DNA of 12,944 nucleotides from the NCBI GenBank assembly GCA_002359635.1, contig DENJ01000048.1, positions 34,769 to 47,712 of the forward strand, given 5' to 3'. Under the pieces are notes generated by a model that worked only from the letters and a program-made list of their open reading frames with translations, did no database searches and was not told the DNA's origin. Within the stretch, counting starts at the first letter, position 1; each line of letters opens with the position of its first letter. Positions 7,477 to 12,944 of this stretch are shown piece after piece. The position numbers and the translations under genes are program-made. Origin of the DNA: Burkholderiales bacterium UBA2647 (lineage in GTDB: Bacteria > Pseudomonadota > Gammaproteobacteria > Burkholderiales > Burkholderiaceae_E).

Positions 7477-8060
7477 CGCACAGCACCTCTGGAAAGCTGC
7501 TTGAGCGCCTGACGGATGCCGTCGGAAACACTGCTGCCTGGCGAAATCGCCTGTGTTGCGATCGCTGACTCTTTTTCGGAATACCCGAGCGCGATCAGGG
7601 CGCGTTGCACTTCGAGTAAATCGTCCGTGGGTGCTTTGCTTTGACCGGATTGTCGACTGCCAGCAAACTTTCCTCTTAACTCGAGCAACAGCCGCTCGGC
7701 GGTCTTTTTGCCGATACCCGGAACCCGAGTGAGCATGGCACTTTCCTGCGCGGCAACCGCCTGCGCTAAATCGTCAACCGACAATCCTGACAGGATGCTC
7801 AGCGCTGTTCGCGGGCCAACGCCGGAAATCCGGATCAAGAGACGAAAGGCCTCACGTTCAGCAGCGCTGATAAACCCGTAGAGCAGTTGGGCGTCCTCGC
7901 GCACGATGAACTCGGTAAGAAGGCTTACTTTTTCACCGAGGGCGGGTAACTCGTAAAAACTGCTCATCGGCACATCGATGTGATAACCCACCCCCTGCAC
8001 ATCGACCAAAACAGCGGGCGGGGATTTTTCGATCAGAATGCCTTGGATTCGTCCGATCAT
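7473..8060 (-). CDS. ruvA: Holliday junction branch migration protein RuvA
   Basis: A 195-residue protein that binds the four-way junction as a tetramer and recruits RuvB. The N-terminal OB-fold domain starts MIGRIQG and runs to about residue 64 (LLYGF). The central domain holds two helix-hairpin-helix motifs: ISGVGPRTALSIL at 78-90 and VPGIGKKTAERLL at 113-125. A linker of about 15 residues leads to the RuvB-binding domain III at 147-191, with ALIALGYSEKE. The start ATG at 8060 is supported by the AGG five bases upstream and by the family N-terminus. It follows ruvC after 45 nt and overlaps ruvB by 4 nt. Confidence 0.98.
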   Translation of the reverse strand: MIGRIQGILIEKSPPAVLVDVQGVGYHIDVPMSSFYELPALGEKVSLLTEFIVREDAQLLYGFISAAEREAFRLLIRISGVGPRTALSILSGLSVDDLAQAVAAQESAMLTRVPGIGKKTAERLLLELRGKFAGSRQSGQSKAPTDDLLEVQRALIALGYSEKESAIATQAISPGSSVSDGIRQALKQLSRGAVR

Positions 8061-8105
8061 AGCTGCCTATTATCAATGTTATCGATCGATGTTTATCGGT
8101 CGGTT

Positions 8106-8687
8106 TCAGCGTTTTTTTTGCGTAAGAAGTCGGCCACGCCCATAGCCCAGCGCCTGCAAAGCGCCAAGCTTGCGCGACTGCAAATGGTAGAGCGCGCAGG
8201 CAAGCGCATCGGCCGCATCGGCGGTCGGACTACCCTCGAGCAGCAAGAGGCGTTGGACCATGAATTGCACCTGAGCCTTAGCGGCACGACCATGGCCGGC
8301 GATCGATTGCTTGATCTGCAGGGCTGCGTATTCATGAACGGGCAGTTTGTGCAGGGCAAGGGCCGCGATCGCTGCGCCGCGTGCCTGCCCCAGCAAGAGG
8401 GTGGAGCGCGGGTTGACATTCACAAAGACTTCTTCGACCGCTGCTTCATCGGGCTGATAGGCCCTGATGAGCTCGTCAATACCCTCAACAATCCGCCCAA
8501 GCCGCTCAGCGGTCGATCCCTCACCGGTGTGGATCGTGCCGCTCGCAACCCAGCGTTGCTGGCCTGATTCCAGGCTCACGAGGCCGAATCCGGTGCGGCG
8601 CAAGCCCGGATCAATACCAAGCACCCGCAAAGGCTCAGTGCCTGAAATGCCGAACCCCGGTAAAGACCATGGCGATCTCGCGTTCAT
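8106..8687 (-). CDS. ruvC: Holliday junction endonuclease RuvC
   Basis: The resolvase that cuts the junction held by RuvAB. All four acidic catalytic residues are visible: Asp26 in LGIDPGLRRTG, Glu85 in AAVEEVFV, and Asp157 and Asp160 in PTADAADALACAL. The start is uncertain. ATG 8687 gives 193 residues and overlaps the end of purH by 53 nt. A TTG at 8630, four nt after the purH stop, gives 174 residues, matching the usual RuvC length with LRVLGIDPG at the N-terminus. A GTG two codons further (8624) is also possible. Given family length and the purH stop, I favour TTG 8630, but the coordinates are given for the longest ATG frame. No strong Shine-Dalgarno decides it. Confidence 0.96.
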   Translation of the reverse strand: MNARSPWSLPGFGISGTEPLRVLGIDPGLRRTGFGLVSLESGQQRWVASGTIHTGEGSTAERLGRIVEGIDELIRAYQPDEAAVEEVFVNVNPRSTLLLGQARGAAIAALALHKLPVHEYAALQIKQSIAGHGRAAKAQVQFMVQRLLLLEGSPTADAADALACALYHLQSRKLGALQALGYGRGRLLTQKKR

Positions 8688-10278
8688 CAGCCGCTTGGAT
8701 GACCTCTTGATCGCGCAAGGATCCTCCCGGCTGAATCACCGCGGTCGCACCTGCATCAATGACCACATCGAGGCCGTCGCGGAAGGGGAAAAAAGCATCG
8801 CTTGCCACCACCGAACCCGCAAGGCTGAGCTTTGCAGCCTCGGATTTGATCGAGGCGATTCGGGCTGAATCGAGCCTGCTCATTTGTCCAGCACCGATGC
8901 CAAGGCTTTGGCGGTTTTTACAAAAGACAATAGCGTTGGATTTCACATACTTGGCAACCCGCCAGGCGAACAACAAGTCCTCAAGCTGCTCGTCACTGGG
9001 CGCGCGCTTACTCACGATTTGTAAGTGCTGCAACTGTAGATCGTGGCGATCAGCCGTCTGGATGAGCAAGCCTGAGCCGATCCGCTTCATGTCCAAGTCC
9101 TGCAGGCCCTGGTGCCGCTGCGCTGTGTTTGAAGCGCGTTTGCTGCAATCTGAAACAAGTTTGCTGCAATCGATCATCAAAACGCGGATATTGGCCTTGG
9201 CTGCGAGGACTTTGAGCGCTTGGGCACTGTAGCCTGGAGCGATCAGGACCTCTAAGAACTGCTGTGAGACGGCAAGTGCTGTGCTTTCGTCGAGCTCACG
9301 GTTAAAGGCGATGATCCCACCAAAAGCACTCGTTGGATCACAAGCAAAAGCTTTCGCGTAAGCCTCACAGCAAGTGCTTGCTGAGGCAACACCACAAGGG
9401 TTGGCATGCTTGACAATGACACAACTGGGGACAGCAAAGCCACGTACACATTCCCAGGCGGCATCCGCATCGGCCAAATTATTGAATGAGAGATCTTTGC
9501 CTTGGATCTGTTGGGCGGTGACCAAGGATCCGGGGGCGGGTGAGGGGTCACGATAAAGTGCAGCCATTTGGTGTGGATTTTCACCGTAGCGCAGGTCTTG
9601 AAGTTTGGTCAGAGGTTGCATCCAAAGCGCAGGAAAGCTTGACCCGTCGATTCGCGATGCAGCCTGGGACGCCCGGTAAGATGAAAGATAGTTGCTGATC
9701 ACGGCATCGTAATGACTCACGCGCTCAAAGGCGCTCACCGCAAGCTCAAAGCGCTTGGTATCGTCGAGTCCCGGAAAACCATGTTCGGTGTGGGCAAGGG
9801 TGAGGCCCGCCAAAACCTGCAGGTATTGATCGGGGTCTGTGAGCACGGCGACGCTTTGCCAATTTTTGGCCGCAGATCGGAGCATGGCAGGGCCGCCGAT
9901 GTCAATTTGCTCAATCGCCTCCTCAAGCCCGCAATCCTGTCTCGCAATCGTTTGCTCAAAGGGGTAGAGGTTAACGACCAGTAAATCAATGCTTTCGATG
10001 TCATGGGCTTTGAGGCTTGCCGTGTGCTCCGGGTTGTTCTTCCTGGCCAGTAATCCCGCGTGTACCTTGGGGTGAAGGGTCTTGACCCTGCCGTCTAGCA
10101 TCTCAGGAAACGCAGTCAGCGTACTGACCTCAATCACCGGCAAACCAAGCTCGCGCAGCAAAGCGGCAGTGCCGCCGGTGCTGATCAGCTGGACACCGAG
10201 TTCCACCAAGCCTTTTGCGAGTTCAGGCAGCCCGCGTTTGTCTGAAACCGAAAGGAGTGCACGTTGAATGGGGAGCAT
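8635..10278 (-). CDS. purH: Bifunctional purine biosynthesis protein PurH (AICAR formyltransferase / IMP cyclohydrolase)
   Basis: Catalyses the last two steps of de novo IMP synthesis: formyl transfer from 10-formyl-THF to AICAR, then ring closure. The N-terminal MGS-fold cyclohydrolase (about 1-200) shows ALLSVSDKRGL, STGGTAALL and LDGRVKTLHPKVHAGLLAR. The C-terminal formyltransferase shows LRYGENPHQ at 229-237, KHANPCG at 290-296 with the catalytic-type His291, CDPTSAFGGIIAFN at 313-326, SNAIVFCKN at 447-455 and ASDAFFPFRDGLD at 492-504. It is 547 residues against about 529 in E. coli. Part of the excess is a duplicated heptapeptide near residues 371-384. ATG 10278 is chosen because the N-terminus fits the family; the Shine-Dalgarno is weak. 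Its 3' end may overlap the ruvC start region. Confidence 0.98.
   Translation of the reverse strand: MLPIQRALLSVSDKRGLPELAKGLVELGVQLISTGGTAALLRELGLPVIEVSTLTAFPEMLDGRVKTLHPKVHAGLLARKNNPEHTASLKAHDIESIDLLVVNLYPFEQTIARQDCGLEEAIEQIDIGGPAMLRSAAKNWQSVAVLTDPDQYLQVLAGLTLAHTEHGFPGLDDTKRFELAVSAFERVSHYDAVISNYLSSYRASQAASRIDGSSFPALWMQPLTKLQDLRYGENPHQMAALYRDPSPAPGSLVTAQQIQGKDLSFNNLADADAAWECVRGFAVPSCVIVKHANPCGVASASTCCEAYAKAFACDPTSAFGGIIAFNRELDESTALAVSQQFLEVLIAPGYSAQALKVLAAKANIRVLMIDCSKLVSDCSKRASNTAQRHQGLQDLDMKRIGSGLLIQTADRHDLQLQHLQIVSKRAPSDEQLEDLLFAWRVAKYVKSNAIVFCKNRQSLGIGAGQMSRLDSARIASIKSEAAKLSLAGSVVASDAFFPFRDGLDVVIDAGATAVIQPGGSLRDQEVIQAADEREIAMVFTGVRHFRH
9138..9171. repeat. Short tandem duplication inside purH
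   Basis: The 13-mer GTTTGCTGCAATC occurs at 9138-9150 and again at 9159-9171, giving a period of 21 bp. On the coding (minus) strand this is an in-frame repeat of seven codons (CSKLVSD then CSKRASN). It lies in a loop region between the RVLMID strand and the KRIGSGLL strand of the AICAR transformylase domain, and adds residues compared with typical PurH. Confidence 0.75.
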
Positions 10279-10302
10279 AGGGGAGGAGACCTGTAAGGCG
10301 AA

Positions 10303-10563
10303 CTAGGGAGCCAAAGGTTTATGGAGTAAGCCATGTTGCTGCAATTTTTTTCGCAAGGTGTTGCGGTTGATGCCCAGCATTTGCGCTGCGCGAAGCTGGT
10401 TGCCGCCTGCCTCAAGCATGACCCGCACCAGCATCGGCTTTTCTACGGTGAGGATCACCATGTCATAGATGCCAGCCGGTCTTGCGCCCTCGAGGTCGGC
10501 AAAGTAGCGTTCTAAACTTTGCTCAACTGCAAGCGCCATCGGATTGCTCTTGGCTTGGTTCAT
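10303..10563 (-). CDS. fis: Fis-family DNA-binding protein
   Basis: An 86-residue protein, close to the usual length of bacterial Fis (about 77-98). Fis is a homodimeric nucleoid protein that bends DNA and modulates transcription of stable-RNA and other genes. The C-terminal helix-turn-helix is clear at about 56-76 (QLRAAQMLGINRNTLRKKLQQ). The central part includes RPAGIYDMVILTVEKPMLVRVMLEAGGNQ, split here as RPAGIYDMVILTVEKP and MLVRVMLEAGG, as in Fis dimers. The first about 20 residues are less typical. It lies between dusB and purH; dusB-fis is also a transcription unit in E. coli, where fis is the distal gene. The ATG at 10563 is chosen from length; a weak purine-rich stretch precedes it. 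Confidence 0.95.
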   Translation of the reverse strand: MNQAKSNPMALAVEQSLERYFADLEGARPAGIYDMVILTVEKPMLVRVMLEAGGNQLRAAQMLGINRNTLRKKLQQHGLLHKPLAP

Positions 10564-10612
10564 GACCGTCTCGATTTTTCCTGCATTGGATAAGTTGCCA
10601 TGCTACCGGCAT

Positions 10613-11707
10613 TCAGGCGGCAATCGGCAAGGCTTGCCTTAATTGCTGTCCCGAGGACGCTGCCTGCTGCATCAGTTGGTGCATGCAGCGATTTAAGAAC
10701 TGCCATTGCTCAGCTGATGACCCGATGCGGTAAAAGCGCTGCAAGGCCTCCTCGGCCCAGGCTTGTGCCGGGAGACCGTCGACTTGTTGCAAAGCGCTCA
10801 ACCGAGCCCACTGCGGCAGATACCAGGCCACATGTTTTCGAATACTTCGCAGTCCGCTTGCCTCCCCGTAGAAGCTGAGATGGTCCTCAAAATGCGCTTG
10901 CATGGCCACGCTCAGATCATCGAGACTGGGTTCGGCCAACAAGCGCTCACCAGCCAGTTCAGCCGCGATTTGCGCAAACAACCACGGCCTGCCCAGTGCA
11001 GCCCTGCCAACCATCAGGCCATCGCAGCCTGTTTGTGCCAGCACCTCGCGCGCTTTGGCGGCCGAGTCGATATCGCCATTGGCGATGACGGGAATCGACA
11101 GCGATGCCTTCACCTGGCCGATGTCTTCGTACGCTGCCGCACCGGAAAAGCCTTGCTCTCGGGTGCGTCCGTGCACGACGATCATGGATACGCCGATTGA
11201 AGCCATGGCCAGCGCAAGACTTCTCACGTTGCGGCTTGCGGTGTTGATGCCGGTTCGCATCTTGACGGTGACCGGGACTGGTTCGCGTCGATGCGCGAGG
11301 GCCTCCACAACGGCTTCGACGATTTCCAGGGCGAGCGATTCCTGTCCCATCAGCGCAGAGCCTGCAGCAAGCGCGCAGACTTTTTTGGCGGGGCAACCCA
11401 TATTGATATCGATGATTTGGGCGCCCCGATCAGCGTTGTAGCGGGCTGCCTCGGCCATTATCAGTGGGTTGGCGCCGGCGAGTTGTACGGCAATTGGTGC
11501 GGGTTCACCCTCATGATTCAATCGCTGCGAGGTTTTGACGCTTTTCCATAACGCTGGGTTTGACGCTGCCATCTCGGAGACTGCATAGGCTGCACCAAAA
11601 CGCCGGCACAGTTGCCTGTAAGGACGGTCAGTGACGCCCGCCATCGGCGCAACCAGCACAGGTTTCTCGATCCGGTAAGGGCCAATGCTGAGGGGCTTTA
11701 ATGCCAT
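10613..11707 (-). CDS. dusB: tRNA-dihydrouridine synthase DusB
   Basis: An FMN-dependent, NADPH-using enzyme that reduces uridine to dihydrouridine in the tRNA D-loop. With the start at ATG 11707 it has 364 residues. The TIM-barrel motifs appear in order: VLVAPMAGVTDRPYR at 17-31; VSEMAASN at 43-50; INMGCPAKKVCALAAGSALM at 101-120 with the catalytic-type Cys105; VTVKMRTG at 147-154; VVHGRTREQGFSG at 177-189; IPVIANGDI at 205-213; and GCDGLMVGRAALGRPW at 227-242. A helical C-terminal domain follows; its last about 30 residues (Gln/Ala-rich) look variable. The frame stays open to 12196 inside the upstream gene, but 11707 begins MALKPLSIGPY, where DusB proteins normally begin. No strong Shine-Dalgarno was seen. 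It precedes fis by 49 nt. Confidence 0.96.
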   Translation of the reverse strand: MALKPLSIGPYRIEKPVLVAPMAGVTDRPYRQLCRRFGAAYAVSEMAASNPALWKSVKTSQRLNHEGEPAPIAVQLAGANPLIMAEAARYNADRGAQIIDINMGCPAKKVCALAAGSALMGQESLALEIVEAVVEALAHRREPVPVTVKMRTGINTASRNVRSLALAMASIGVSMIVVHGRTREQGFSGAAAYEDIGQVKASLSIPVIANGDIDSAAKAREVLAQTGCDGLMVGRAALGRPWLFAQIAAELAGERLLAEPSLDDLSVAMQAHFEDHLSFYGEASGLRSIRKHVAWYLPQWARLSALQQVDGLPAQAWAEEALQRFYRIGSSAEQWQFLNRCMHQLMQQAASSGQQLRQALPIAA

Positions 11708-11763
11708 GGTGGAAGGCCGTTTTGGAGCTGAGGCGATGTCATCATAGCAATCCCCAAGCTCAT

Positions 11764-12944
11764 TCAATGCCATAAAGGCCAGGGCTCGCGCGGACCGAAG
11801 GCAAAAGTTTGCATGATGAATCGCTTGAACGGGTTGTGCGCTGCGAACTTCATTGCATGCGGGGCCCATGCTTGAAACCAGCATCGGGTGCTTTGTTTGG
11901 CAAGTTGATCGGTGATTTGCATCAATAGCCAGCGATCCCGCTGCCTGTGTTGCTCGAAAACGCGCAACGCGGTCATCAGGGCGCTGCTTGGCATCGATCT
12001 GGCCTGGCGATTGTTGTGCTGCAAGGTGACAAGACATCGGGCAAGTTCGGCGGCGTCTCGCAAACCAAGATTCAGGCCCTGGCCTGCGACAGGATGGAGA
12101 CTTTGCGCAGCATTCGCGATCCATATATCCACCCGGTGTGATTCGGGGCTGATACGCAGCATCTGAGCCCTTGCGCGGCGCTTGAGTCTGATGCACTGCA
12201 TGCTTTTGTCGAACGCGGTGATCTCAATGCCTTTTGGTAAGGCCATATTCAGTGTGCGCAGCACGGCGGTCTGGCCTGCCTGCGAATCGTTTTGTTGAAG
12301 GGCTCTGAATCGGTTTTCACACAAAACTTGTTCGGCACACCAAACCAGTTGCATTGCCCGGCTTTGCTGATCGGGCAGTAAAGCCAAGGGTCCCTCGGGC
12401 AGAAATCGCTCCAAAGCCCAACCCTGAGGGGCGCCCCTCACCTCAACCCGGCCAACAATCGCCGACTGATGGGGATCTGCTTCAAGCACCTCGTTGCCCG
12501 GGTCACCGTCAGCCCAGACTTTGATGCGCCAGACAGGCGAAGCATCGGATGGGTTTTGAACAACTCGCTCGAAAATAGGCTTGTCTTGCCGATGGCGATG
12601 TCGATCGGGCGCAGGCATTTGTAGGGCTTCTTTGAGAGGACCCATGCTCTCCTTCAAATGCTCAACCAGATTCGACCAGGTCACCACCCGACCGAGACGT
12701 TCAAGCCCGAGTTCGTCGTGGCGCATCACCAGTCCCTGGCCGATGCGGTCTGCGGTGAGCGTACCAATTTGTACTTCAACGCAGGCGATATCGGCGCCGC
12801 TAGGTAGCGAACCCGTGCAACGCTTGATCAACTGCAGTGAGCCGGCCGACAGGGCAAGGCTTCGCTGCGCGAGCGCGCCAAGCCTTGCAGCGTTTCCGCT
12901 TGGGTCCGGGATGCTTTCGCGCTCGGCTCCGCTTGGGCCCTCGG
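11764..12944 (-). CDS. UbiH/UbiF/COQ6-family FAD-dependent monooxygenase (5' end outside window)
   Basis: A partial gene of at least 392 residues. The frame has no stop from 12944 down to TGA at 11764, so the gene enters from beyond the window. Members hydroxylate the aromatic ring of ubiquinone precursors at the inner membrane. The N-terminal GxGxxG FAD motif must lie outside. The visible start fits the next family region (SIPDPSGNAARLG, then RSLALSAGSLQL), around 12838-12920. The second family signature is clear: NAAQSLHPVAGQ followed by GLNLGLRDAAELARCL, around 12030-12110. In most relatives this motif is preceded by Gly-Asp or Gly-Asn; here Ala replaces the Gly. The C-terminal helical region (ALRVFEQHRQRDR, PFKRFIMQTFAFG) is typical. 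A TTG at 12831 could be mistaken for a start but is internal. Whether it is UbiH, UbiF or a related hydroxylase cannot be told here. dusB starts 56 nt downstream. Confidence 0.88.
   Translation of the reverse strand, partial: EGPSGAERESIPDPSGNAARLGALAQRSLALSAGSLQLIKRCTGSLPSGADIACVEVQIGTLTADRIGQGLVMRHDELGLERLGRVVTWSNLVEHLKESMGPLKEALQMPAPDRHRHRQDKPIFERVVQNPSDASPVWRIKVWADGDPGNEVLEADPHQSAIVGRVEVRGAPQGWALERFLPEGPLALLPDQQSRAMQLVWCAEQVLCENRFRALQQNDSQAGQTAVLRTLNMALPKGIEITAFDKSMQCIRLKRRARAQMLRISPESHRVDIWIANAAQSLHPVAGQGLNLGLRDAAELARCLVTLQHNNRQARSMPSSALMTALRVFEQHRQRDRWLLMQITDQLAKQSTRCWFQAWAPHAMKFAAHNPFKRFIMQTFAFGPREPWPLWH

Noticed and set aside
8061..8105. LexA/SOS box before ruvA
   Set aside because: No CTG-N10-CAG type motif is present in the gap, so SOS control cannot be supported from this sequence.
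7980..8567. Plus-strand open frame of 195 codons opposite ruvC/ruvA
   Set aside because: It lies antisense to well-supported genes, has no recognisable domain and follows from codon bias of the opposite strand. The same applies to plus-strand frames at 3281-3841, 10902-11441 and 4428-4949.
11708..12196. N-terminal extension of DusB into the upstream gene
   Set aside because: The 163 extra residues are out-of-frame reading of the UbiH-like gene and have no Dus similarity; Dus proteins begin near MALKPLSIGPY.
11764..12831. A complete 355-residue gene starting at TTG 12831
   Set aside because: The frame continues upstream without a stop to 12944 and encodes a typical UbiH-family stretch there (RSLALSAGSLQL), so the TTG is internal and the gene is cut by the window.

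Overview
The window is a chromosomal segment of a betaproteobacterium, most likely Burkholderiales-like. The inference rests on the gene order ubiH-like / dusB / fis / purH / ruvC, on moderately high GC, and on the protein sequences themselves. No mobile element, CRISPR array or defence system was seen. Every supported gene lies on the minus strand, so transcription runs from the high-coordinate end to the low-coordinate end.

In transcription order, the first gene is a ubiquinone-biosynthesis-type FAD hydroxylase whose 5' end is cut off by the window edge (12944 to 11764). It is followed by dusB (tRNA dihydrouridine synthase), fis (nucleoid protein) and purH (last two steps of IMP synthesis). 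Next come ruvC, ruvA and ruvB, the Holliday-junction resolvasome. ruvB runs straight into the complete envelope-constriction and outer-membrane-integrity cluster tolQ-tolR-tolA-tolB-pal-cpoB(ybgF). The last protein gene is a YeeE/YedE (TsuA-like) sulfur-compound transporter.

The genes are packed tightly. Four junctions are 4-nt start/stop overlaps: ruvA/ruvB, ruvB/tolQ, pal/cpoB and cpoB/yeeE. tolQ/tolR are 2 nt apart. This suggests translational coupling and one or a few long transcripts. No intergenic gap exceeds 110 bases, and no convincing intrinsic terminator or internal promoter was found. The thioesterase gene ybgC, often found just before tolQ, is absent here.

At the extreme left edge, the minus strand shows a strong sigma70-type promoter (TTGACC, 18 bp, TATAAT). 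About six bases after its predicted start site come the first 15 bases of a tRNA whose sequence fits tRNA-Lys. A tRNA-Lys gene downstream of tol-pal-ybgF also occurs in gammaproteobacteria, which supports the call.

Overall this is conserved housekeeping DNA. The points worth a second look are the ruv-tol fusion without ybgC, the coupled transporter at the end of the tol run, the edge tRNA and its promoter, a 21-bp duplication inside purH, and several start-site questions (tolB, pal, ruvC, dusB, ubiH).
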